DNA from: Sedimentisphaerales bacterium
GTDB lineage: Bacteria; Planctomycetota; Phycisphaerae; Sedimentisphaerales; Anaerobacaceae
DNA length: 37,534 bases
Assembly: GCA_016933295.1 (NCBI GenBank)
Contig: JAFGBG010000082.1
Coordinates: forward strand, 1 to 37,534
Reading direction: 5' to 3'
Shown: positions 31,386 through 37,534 of the stretch, in pieces
Layout of the letters: every line of letters begins with the position of its first letter
Position numbering within the stretch: the stretch's first letter is position 1
The notes under the pieces: generated by a model
The model's database searches: none
What the model was told of the DNA's origin: nothing
The model's input: only the letters and a program-made list of their open reading frames with translations
Program-made: the position numbers and the translations under genes

Positions 31386-31952
31386 TTACAGTATCGGCCA
31401 TGTTTCTTTGTCAATTCTTAATGGTTTTTCAATATCATTGAACCAACAGTTGTAACTCGAGTAGTACCACTTACCCGGCTCATCCACAAGGCCTTTTCTC
31501 ACAGGATTATTATGAATATATTTCATAGAGTCGATTAATGTTTTTTCTTTAATAATATTTCTGTCATATCCCCCGCCTTTCTGCCAGAACCTGTACTTTC
31601 TGTATTGTTGAGATGTGCTTAAATTTATTAATTCAAAAGGCTTGTTTTCTTTGAGGTAATTAATAGTCCTTCTTGCCGGCTCGGTTTTTATGTCCCTGAG
31701 TATATTTGAAATATTATAGTTTTCGTCCAAAGGCTGTATCAAAAGGTGAACATGGTTGGGCATAAAAACATAGGCCCATAAAGAGAAATGATGTTTTTCT
31801 CTTGCCTTTTCGAGGGATTCGATCAGCCATTGACATGCTCTTTCAGATAAAAGAAATCTACGATTTCTATAACAACTAAACGTAAGCTCATGGGCGTTTC
31901 CCGGGATGTTATAGCGTTTGCATTTCTTTTTGATAAAGTGTTCCTCTTCCAT
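31386..31952 (-). CDS. REP-associated tyrosine transposase (RAYT, Y1_Tnp family)
   Basis: A 188-residue single-strand transposase of the IS200/Y1 superfamily, RAYT branch. The HUH motif is in WAYVFMPNHVHLLIQP, and the catalytic tyrosine is expected in the helix DSMKYIHNNPVRKGLV, a RAYT signature. N-terminal YNIPGNAHELTFSCYRNRRF is typical. Length is usual for the group. RAYTs cut single-stranded REP hairpins and are thought to spread them while being rarely mobile themselves. All key residues are present and the frame is intact. A TATAAT at 31969-31964 lies only 11 bases before the ATG and no ribosome binding site is seen, so expression may be weak. Confidence 0.92.
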   Translation of the reverse strand: MEEEHFIKKKCKRYNIPGNAHELTFSCYRNRRFLLSERACQWLIESLEKAREKHHFSLWAYVFMPNHVHLLIQPLDENYNISNILRDIKTEPARRTINYLKENKPFELINLSTSQQYRKYRFWQKGGGYDRNIIKEKTLIDSMKYIHNNPVRKGLVDEPGKWYYSSYNCWFNDIEKPLRIDKETWPIL

Positions 31953-31997
31953 CTGAATAGATTATAGCAAAATTATGTATCCGCTGAAAATCCTTTT

Positions 31998-32055
31998 CCA
32001 TCCACTTCATTCGTTTTGCCCTTCCAGGGCGAACTCATTTCAGTGGCTGCCACCC
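31998..32055 (-). repeat. REP-like palindrome, right
   Basis: Reads CCATCCACTTC to CAGTGGCTGCCACCC, the inverse of the left copy, with a longer centre that itself contains GCCCTTCCAGGGC. Ends 46 to 103 bases upstream of the transposase start. Confidence 0.7.
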
Positions 32056-32249
32056 TCGCAGAACTCAGCACGCAGTACGAACAACGTGCCGTATCAAGGT
32101 GATTTTTCCGCTAAAAAAACGTTTTTGATTGAAATTTTGCCGGAAAGCGATAAAATGAACTATGAACTCTACGTAGTTCATAGAAGAAGTCAGAACACAC
32201 AATACACCAATGGGAGGGGCATCAAAAGATTCAAATCCTAAGCTCGAAA

Positions 32250-32273
32250 CCTGTCTTGAGCGGAGTCGAACAG
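32250..32273 (-). repeat. short palindromic-type repeat
   Basis: CCTGTCTTGAGCGGAGTCGA and on; the inverse of the TCGACnnnGCTC form seen at 6251. Confidence 0.6.
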
Positions 32274-32290
32274 ATCCGAAATACTAAACA

Positions 32291-32318
32291 AGCTTGTCCT
32301 GAACGTAGCCGAAGGATT
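32291..32318 (-). repeat. short palindromic-type repeat
   Basis: AGCTTGTCCTGAACGTAGCC then GAAGGATT, same orientation as the copy 18 bp before it. Confidence 0.6.
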
Positions 32319-32380
32319 CGAATTACCTAAAATTGAAATTCAAAACACCTCTGTGTGCACTGTGGCTCGGAACATAATTT

Positions 32381-32497
32381 GAAAAAACGAACCCAATTTG
32401 CCGAAGGCAAATCTGCATAAGCTCTTTGATAACAATATGATACGTTGAATCCGGCTTCGCTTGGACTTCGCCGGGACGAGAAAACGAACCCAATTTT
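32381..32497 (+). repeat. ~120-nt direct repeat, copy A
   Basis: Order of parts: GAAAAAACGAACCCAAT; a perfect hairpin TTTGCC-GAA-GGCAAA (32397-32411); GCATAAGCTCTTT; AATCCGGCTTCG; then AAAACGAACCCAATTTT. Each part except the hairpin has a counterpart in copy B at the same relative place. Confidence 0.7.
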
Positions 32498-32596
32498 ACT
32501 TAGGTTAAGCGTACAGCGGATAGCTTATAGTGTTGTAAATGTTTGATACTAAGATAGTTATGTTAATGTTAAGCAGAATCTTACTTTTTTGGGGTT

Positions 32597-32725
32597 GAAA
32601 AAACGAACCCAATCCTTCGACAAGCTCAGGATGGATTTTTGGCATAAGCTCTTTTATGACAAGTGAATAAATCAAATCCGGCTTCGTTAAAAACTTCGAC
32701 GAGGCGGGAAATCGAAGCCAATTTT
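32597..32725 (+). repeat. ~120-nt direct repeat, copy B
   Basis: Shares GAAAAAACGAACCCAAT (17 of 17), GCATAAGCTCTTT (13 of 13) and AATCCGGCTTCG (12 of 12) with copy A and ends AAATCGAAGCCAATTTT. In place of A's small hairpin it has the short palindromic-type repeat (32613-32635). Confidence 0.7.
32613..32635 (+). repeat. short palindromic-type repeat inside direct repeat B
   Basis: TCCTTCGACAAGCTCAGGAT then GGA; TCCT and AGGA form the stem ends. It occupies the hairpin position of the ~120-nt repeat. Confidence 0.65.
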
Positions 32726-32732
32726 GTGATTT

Positions 32733-33881
32733 TCATCGAACGGCTTTTACTCCACCGCCTTTTAGCGCCCGGTTTACTTCGGCTAAAACCGATTTTTCAC
32801 CGACGCAGGTAATATCGCCCGGTGTTTCCTGGACCAAAACGCCGTGTGCGGCTCCCCAGTTAACCGCCGTTGCGAGGTCGTTGCCTTTAAGCAAAGCCGC
32901 GATGACGCCGGAAGCAAAAGAATCGCCGCCGCCCGTTCGGTCTCTGATCGGGACATTTTCTCTGGCAGGCGCTTCGTAGAAAACGCCGTTAAGGGCATCG
33001 TATAAAACAGCACCCCAGCTAATCAAATCAGCGTTATGAGCGCCTCGCCATTGGGTTCCTATCAGACTCAGATTGGGCAGGTCTTTTGCAACCTGCAGGA
33101 CGGTTTGTTTATATGCTTGAATCCAGTCGGTATAAGGGGCGTTTTTTGGCGCCTTGGTCTCGTATCCCAAAGCATCGGCAAGGTCGGAATCGTTGCCTAC
33201 GAGCATACCCAGATACGGAGCGAGTTTTTTATTAATTGCTCTTGCCTTGTTTTTATCCGGCTCGACTTTCGATCTGTAATTAAGGTCTGCACTGACAAAA
33301 GTTCCGTATTCGGCGGCTTTGCAGGCTGCTTCGATGGCAAGCTCGCCCGTTTTTGGGCCTATCAAAGTCAGGATGCCGCCGGTATTGAAAACTCTTACAC
33401 CTTCTTTGCCGAATAATTCATCGAAATCGAAATCTCCAGGCTCGAGCAATCTTGCGGCACTATTTCCGCGATAATACGTAGTATCGGATGGCAAAACACC
33501 GGCTCCGTTGTATGTAAAATTCACGCCGTTACAAATAGTGCCCTTTTTATCGGTCGAATACTTAGTCCGATCGTTTTTTGTATTCCACCACAGGATTTTG
33601 CTCGTATCGACACCGGCTTCTCTCATCTGGTTTCTTATATTATGCCCGATTACATCGTCAACCAAAGCGGTCAAAACCGCCGTACGCAGACCGAATGTGT
33701 AAGCCAGGCCGCAGGCAACGTTTGTTTCTCCGCCGCCCTGTGAGACTCTGATATGATCCCTGACTCTGGCGGTTGGAATATCTCTCGGATCCAGTCTTAA
33801 CATTACTTCCCCGAGCGATATACCGTCGTAGCGGCACATATCGGCCGCTTTTATTTGATTATATTTAATTACTTCGGTCAT
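32733..33881 (-). CDS. PfkB-family sugar kinase, 2-keto-3-deoxygluconate kinase-like
   Basis: A 382-residue ribokinase/PfkB-fold kinase. VSQGGGETNVACGLA is the N-terminal substrate-binding glycine motif; RDRTGGGDSFASGVIAALL is the C-terminal signature with catalytic base Asp320. It phosphorylates a sugar or sugar acid with ATP. SLGEVMLRLDP and FNTGGILTLIG resemble 2-keto-3-deoxygluconate kinases, which act in uronate breakdown, but the substrate is not certain. It is about 50 residues longer than typical PfkB proteins, with an N-terminal extension of ~18 residues. GAGGAAAAC precedes the ATG. Placed beside a TonB receptor transcribed away from it; it stands alone. Confidence 0.85.
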   Translation of the reverse strand: MTEVIKYNQIKAADMCRYDGISLGEVMLRLDPRDIPTARVRDHIRVSQGGGETNVACGLAYTFGLRTAVLTALVDDVIGHNIRNQMREAGVDTSKILWWNTKNDRTKYSTDKKGTICNGVNFTYNGAGVLPSDTTYYRGNSAARLLEPGDFDFDELFGKEGVRVFNTGGILTLIGPKTGELAIEAACKAAEYGTFVSADLNYRSKVEPDKNKARAINKKLAPYLGMLVGNDSDLADALGYETKAPKNAPYTDWIQAYKQTVLQVAKDLPNLSLIGTQWRGAHNADLISWGAVLYDALNGVFYEAPARENVPIRDRTGGGDSFASGVIAALLKGNDLATAVNWGAAHGVLVQETPGDITCVGEKSVLAEVNRALKGGGVKAVR

Positions 33882-34280
33882 GTTTTCCTCATAACTGCTG
33901 GTTATATCTTATGATACGTTTATTGTTATCCATAATTCAGTAAATGGATATTAACACACATAATAACACCGGGCAAGCGCAAAAACGTACCGGATTGCCG
34001 CAATTCATACCTGGATTTATTTGCAAAATAGCAAAGTTATCAGCCGAACGCACAAACAGCGGTAATTGAGTCCGTCAAATCGGTTTAAGTAGCGATTGTT
34101 CTGTAGTCGATATTATTATGGCTAAATATTTGAATAAAAGATATCGAAACAAGGGGTGTAGTTAGGATATTCTTTTTTGAAATATAAATGTACATAGCGA
34201 AATCAGATAGATTCAGAAGCAGCCAATTATAAGAGATTTCGTTTATAAAAAAAGTATTATTAATCTATCGGGATAAAAAA
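33882..34280. other. 399-bp divergent control region
   Basis: Between the sugar kinase and the TonB receptor, transcribed away from each other. AT-rich, with no supported gene. No promoter pair stands out enough to name; GGGAT before the receptor ATG is a weak ribosome binding site. Confidence 0.5.
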
Positions 34281-36293
34281 ATGAAATATGGTTTTTATAC
34301 ATTGTTTGTTCTGATTTGGCTCCATGGATTATCCTTTATAACCTTGGCAGAAGTAAAAGACGAACCAAGTCTTTTGGATATGTCCATCGAGGAGTTGATG
34401 GAAGTACCAATTGTCTCAGCATCTCGGTCGGAACAAACGTCCTCCGAACTATCTGTGCCTGTAGGAGTGCTCACGGCGGAGGAAATTCGCAATAGCGGAC
34501 TAACAACAATTCCTGAATTATTGGCACTTATACCGGGAGTTGATGTCAGGCGACTTGATCGTACGCGATATATTGTCGGAGTCCGGGGAATGCTGGGTAC
34601 ATATTCGGATAGAACTTTAGTACTTATCAACGGTCGTAGTGCCTTGAATCCTGCCTGGGGTGCGCCTGATTGGCAAACTCTTCCGGTAATGGTTGCGGAT
34701 ATTGAACGCATCGAAGTTGTTCGCGGCCCGGGTGGAGCCGTGTGGGGAGCAAATGCTTTTACGGGAGTGATAAACATTATCACCAAGAAGCCCGAAGATA
34801 CGACCGGAGGGTTGGTCAGCAGCACGTTTACAGAATTCGGTGACGGTTATACACAGCTTCGTTACGGTGAAAGTGAGGAGGCTCTTTCCTGGCGGGTATC
34901 AGCGGGATATGAAGATATAAAGAATTCTGACCATGCAGGTGCCGGCAAAACCGTATCGGCCTTTCCAACTTTAGATCCACTGATGGGATTCTCGACTTTT
35001 GAGGCAAGAGATTTTGCAAGAGTATTCCGATTGGACAGTGAGCTTGCGTATCAGCAAAACGAAGACACACGTTTAAATTTTGGTGTCGGTCATACGTCTC
35101 TGGAACGAGGAGATCGTGAACTTTCGGGACAATTGCCCAACGAGAACGGCCTTGCAAGTATGACAAGGATTTTCGGGCGTATAGATCGTTCATTTGATCC
35201 CGACACAAGTGGTTATTTGCAGTGGTTTGGAAATTACTCGGTGGTTCATCCGACGGAGACTATCGAGCGATATGGCTTCTATGAAAACGACCTCGAAGGC
35301 CAGCTTCAGTTCCCGGCCGGAGAAGCCCATCAATTGACCGTCGGCGGCAATCTGAGATGGACACATATAAGCGGCGAGAGAAACGATGCCGGTTACGGAG
35401 TTTATTACGCCGAAGGCGGATACGATGAATATTGGGCGGGGATTTATCTCGTGGATCGATACAAGATGAGTGAGCGGTTTACTCTGGAATCTCAGGGACG
35501 CCTGGATCGATATAATAAAAGCGGCACAGACTGGTCCATGCGTATAGCCGGATTATATGCTCTCGATGACGAAAAAAATCATGTTGTTCGCGCGGGAGTG
35601 GCTCGGTCGTTTCGTACGCCCGGAGTGATGTTGAGAGAATTGAGAATGACCTCGCTCGGAGGATTATTTAACGTAATTCAAAATGCCGGAGAAGTTGATA
35701 ACGAATCGACCTATGCACTGGAAGCGGGATACGTGGGCAAACTATCAAATCGTGTTATGGTCAGAATAGACTCGTATTACCAGCGAATGGAGCATCTTCT
35801 TGGTTCGGTTAACCAAATGGCAGGGCCTGTGACAAACAGCTTTTTTGACAATCTGGACGGAGCCAATGCGTACGGAGGGGAATTCGAGCTTAGCTATAAA
35901 AAAGGAAGATACAATCTCTCCTCATGGTATGCATATAACGAACTGGTGACCGATAAAAATGACGATGCTGTACGGGCGTATTTTCCGGCCCGGCATAAAG
36001 TTGGGGCACGATACAATTATCGGTTGCAAAATGATTGGCTATTTCAGGCAAATTATACGTATAATGATAAAATTCATATCAATGCTTCCAATTCCCCATC
36101 GGATGAGACTCCCGTATCTCACAGGCTTGATCTGACTTTCAGCAGGAAGTTGTTCGAAGGAAATACGGAGATCCTTTTTGGTGTTGCAGATGTATTGAAC
36201 GAGACAAATGGTCCGGTTTACGATGTAAGCTATTTCACAAGCTATGAAACGCCGGGAAGAATGTTTTTCATGAATATCATTCACCGTTTTTAG
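34281..36293 (+). CDS. TonB-dependent outer-membrane receptor
   Basis: A 670-residue TonB-dependent transporter. A signal peptide (about 1-23, ends LAEV) precedes SLLDMSIEELMEVPIVSASR, the conserved N-terminal part of this receptor class. The plug domain follows with PELLALIPGVDVRRLD, VGVRGMLG, LINGRSALNPAWG and VEVVRGPGGAVWGANAFTGV-type segment (IERIEVVRGPGGAVWGANAF), then the 22-strand barrel with alternating aromatic strands. It ends in MNIIHRF, with the terminal Phe needed for barrel insertion. No ligand motif. Length is at the short end for siderophore or glycan receptors. Not clustered with ExbB/ExbD/TonB in the window. A secreted protein is encoded convergently next door. Confidence 0.93.
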   Translation: MKYGFYTLFVLIWLHGLSFITLAEVKDEPSLLDMSIEELMEVPIVSASRSEQTSSELSVPVGVLTAEEIRNSGLTTIPELLALIPGVDVRRLDRTRYIVGVRGMLGTYSDRTLVLINGRSALNPAWGAPDWQTLPVMVADIERIEVVRGPGGAVWGANAFTGVINIITKKPEDTTGGLVSSTFTEFGDGYTQLRYGESEEALSWRVSAGYEDIKNSDHAGAGKTVSAFPTLDPLMGFSTFEARDFARVFRLDSELAYQQNEDTRLNFGVGHTSLERGDRELSGQLPNENGLASMTRIFGRIDRSFDPDTSGYLQWFGNYSVVHPTETIERYGFYENDLEGQLQFPAGEAHQLTVGGNLRWTHISGERNDAGYGVYYAEGGYDEYWAGIYLVDRYKMSERFTLESQGRLDRYNKSGTDWSMRIAGLYALDDEKNHVVRAGVARSFRTPGVMLRELRMTSLGGLFNVIQNAGEVDNESTYALEAGYVGKLSNRVMVRIDSYYQRMEHLLGSVNQMAGPVTNSFFDNLDGANAYGGEFELSYKKGRYNLSSWYAYNELVTDKNDDAVRAYFPARHKVGARYNYRLQNDWLFQANYTYNDKIHINASNSPSDETPVSHRLDLTFSRKLFEGNTEILFGVADVLNETNGPVYDVSYFTSYETPGRMFFMNIIHRF

Positions 36294-36385
36294 ATCGACG
36301 CGAATTAGACATTTTTTGGCTGGGACCTATTCGCTTTTTTTTAAAAAATGCCCCTGTCATAAGGATTTTCTCAAGGTGGATTCTA

Positions 36386-36401
36386 CCCTTAAATTTAAGG
36401 G
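36386..36401. terminator. perfect 16-bp palindrome between convergent genes
   Basis: CCCTTAAATTTAAGGG, fully symmetrical, directly beside the stop codon of the leftward gene. Folded as RNA it would give a six-base stem with a four-base AATT loop. A shared terminator is the simplest reading, but it lacks a clear U-run and could be an operator. Confidence 0.4.
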
Positions 36402-37343
36402 CTAATACACTCCATATACGTTCAATCCCGTGGATTTATGTGCGATCAAGATACGTATTTTGACAACTCTCATCGGTCTCGGCAGGGCGAATTTGTAAAA
36501 ACCATCATAATAAAGCTTGAATCTTCCATTCTTATTAAATGTTTCTTTTTCAGGTCCACGTGGTGTTAGATACGTGAGCTCGATATCGTTGATACGAAGA
36601 TACGAAGCTTCCCTTCCGGTCCTTCTTAATATTATTTCTCTTATCGGTCTGTTGCCGGGATTGCTGCACAGTGTCTCGATCCATGAATCATTACCGGCGG
36701 GGGTTGTCCCTAAAAGGACTTCGTTCGGATTATTGGTTAGGTTAATATCGGGTCGAGCCACAGGCAGGTTGTAAGGAATCGCATAAATTTCCAATCCGTT
36801 TGATTCATGCGCGGTACTAATCCTAATCCGTTTGATTTTCATCGGCCTTGGCAGAGCGAGCCTGAAAACACCGTTTCGGTAGAGTCTGTATCTGCCGTCT
36901 TTATTGAAGGTCTCGGTTCTCGGTCCCTGCGGCGTAATACTGGTTATTTCAATATCGTTGATTCTCAGATAACTCGCCGAGCTTCCGATTCGCCTGATTC
37001 TGATTTCCTTTGTTAATCCGTCATAGCGGCTGTCGCAAAGAGTTTCGAGCCAGGCACCGTCACCGCCGGGTGTGGTTCCCAGCAGAATTTCTCCGGGATA
37101 AGGGCTTTCCGCAAAAGCCATAAGATTTTCGTACTCTTTTATATAATCTTTTAATTCGGCGAGGATTCTTCCTGCTTCAAGCGAATGAAAAACAGGTTTT
37201 CCCGTTGCTTCCTTCAGTTCTTCCGCCGTAGTCTGAATTTGTCTCGATATTTCTTTAATTCTATCGGTATACTCGTTTCCCGCCGCCCATGCCGTATTAA
37301 AAAGCCCCATATACAGCATTAGAAAAATACTTGTCTTTTTCAT
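36402..37343 (-). CDS. secreted protein with two copies of a ~106-residue module
   Basis: A 313-residue exported protein: signal peptide (MKKTSIFLMLYMGLFNTAWA), a helical segment (about 22-78), then two tandem modules, residues 85-190 and 208-313. They share ILLGTTP/VLLGTTP, ASYLRINDIE, ETFNKDGR/ETFNKNGR, ALPRPM and the ending GLEIYAIP/GLNVYGVY. The strand-rich pattern suggests a beta-sandwich, perhaps carbohydrate- or surface-binding, but I do not recognise the family. AGAGGAGA precedes the ATG. Each module has one Cys at the same place (LETLC, IETLC). Convergent with the TonB receptor gene. Confidence 0.72.
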   Translation of the reverse strand: MKKTSIFLMLYMGLFNTAWAAGNEYTDRIKEISRQIQTTAEELKEATGKPVFHSLEAGRILAELKDYIKEYENLMAFAESPYPGEILLGTTPGGDGAWLETLCDSRYDGLTKEIRIRRIGSSASYLRINDIEITSITPQGPRTETFNKDGRYRLYRNGVFRLALPRPMKIKRIRISTAHESNGLEIYAIPYNLPVARPDINLTNNPNEVLLGTTPAGNDSWIETLCSNPGNRPIREIILRRTGREASYLRINDIELTYLTPRGPEKETFNKNGRFKLYYDGFYKFALPRPMRVVKIRILIAHKSTGLNVYGVY

Positions 37344-37470
37344 AAAATTATCTCCTCTATGATTTTGAATTCTTTCTTAAGCCGGTCTTTTCATATTGAA
37401 AAGGCATTAAATATGCCGCACGTAACAATCAATCCGGCATAAAATAGTAATATACTCAAACTGACCGATT

Positions 37471-37534
37471 TTATGCCGCGAGGAGTTTTTCCAGGCGGCG
37501 AATAACTTTTTTATCGTGAGAAACTTTAATAACA
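37471..37534 (-). CDS. possible C-terminal end of a gene running off the right edge
   Basis: On the minus strand a frame open to the window edge ends with VIKVSHDKKVIRRLEKLLAA and TAA at 37473-37471. The charged amphipathic helix looks like a real protein tail, but 20 codons are too few to be sure, and no family can be named. Confidence 0.3.
   Translation of the reverse strand, partial: VIKVSHDKKVIRRLEKLLAA

Larger units (their letters stand above)
31336..32055. mobile_element. RAYT unit: Y1 transposase gene between inverted REP-like palindromes
   Basis: A REP-associated tyrosine transposase gene (31386-31952) is bracketed by two related palindromic sequences in opposite orientation, 31336-31380 and 31998-32055. 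Both read GGGTGGCAGCCACTG at the outer edge and (G)AAGTGGATGG at the inner edge when turned inwards. This is the layout of a RAYT with its cognate REP/REPIN sequences. Confidence 0.75.
32056..32732. other. 677-bp repeat-rich non-coding block
   Basis: No gene. It is packed with repeats: three short palindromic-type repeats (32250, 32291, 32613) and two degenerate ~120-nt direct repeats (32381-32497, 32597-32725). It separates the RAYT unit from the sugar kinase gene. Confidence 0.7.

Noticed and set aside
32056..32732. CRISPR array in the repeat-rich block.
   Set aside because: The repeated modules are not regularly spaced, spacers are not uniform, and no cas gene is present.

Overview
The window looks like a stretch of chromosome from a planctomycete of the class Phycisphaerae (Sedimentisphaerales-like). 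This is inferred from four things: a dockerin-like C-terminal cassette ending in AEAWL/AENWL segments (gene at 23189-24766), a conserved planctomycete-type protein and lipoprotein pair (19420-20773), many lipoproteins plus a Kdo transferase (Gram-negative envelope), and polysaccharide-degrading enzymes. It is moderately GC with AT-rich intergenic DNA. I ran no database searches; all family names come from reading motifs.

Layout. 1-3588: a GH106-type alpha-L-rhamnosidase (cut by the left edge) followed by a Tat-exported five-bladed beta-propeller glycosidase, a small glycan-degradation unit. 3778-8643: an M48 lipoprotein protease, a tyrosine-rich lipoprotein, a BaiN/HI0933-type flavoprotein carrying an in-frame repeat insertion, a 72-aa SAP/Rho_N-like Cys-rich protein, a UPF0173-type metallo-beta-lactamase-fold lipoprotein with a strong internal start, and a small membrane protein. 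8744-11467: a leftward unit of HtpX-like protease, LemA, an unannotated 34-aa membrane peptide and a double zinc-ribbon protein behind a good promoter. 11670-14622: an amidohydrolase-like protein with an altered metal site, an NSS sodium symporter, and a MazG-like protein. 15019-19002: STAS antagonist, RsbW-type kinase, PGRP-type amidase lipoprotein, an unknown small sensor-like protein, and a GH10-like protein lacking both expected catalytic glutamates. 19046-21696: ComEA-like HhH protein, the planctomycete pair, and a homocysteine S-methyltransferase. 21734-24766: Kdo transferase and a two-lobed aspartic-protease-like secreted protein.

25033-32732 is the accessory part: tRNA-Arg(CCG), a radical SAM gene lying between two copies of a 16-bp repeat, two secreted peptidases (a zinc HEFGH protein and an S37-type serine peptidase), two small or unknown secreted/membrane proteins, a RAYT (REP-associated tyrosine transposase) bracketed by inverted REP-like palindromes, and a repeat-rich non-coding block with two degenerate ~120-nt direct repeats and several copies of a short palindromic repeat. 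32733-37534: a PfkB sugar kinase, a TonB-dependent receptor, a secreted protein made of two copies of one ~106-residue module, and the possible tail of another gene.

The strongest candidates for something undescribed are: the short palindromic repeat that has entered a conserved flavoprotein in frame and recurs between genes; the RAYT/REP unit next to the structured direct repeats; the dual-start metallo-hydrolase; the LemA-HtpX operon with its extra micropeptide; and the partner-switch, amidase and GH10-pseudoenzyme neighbourhood.
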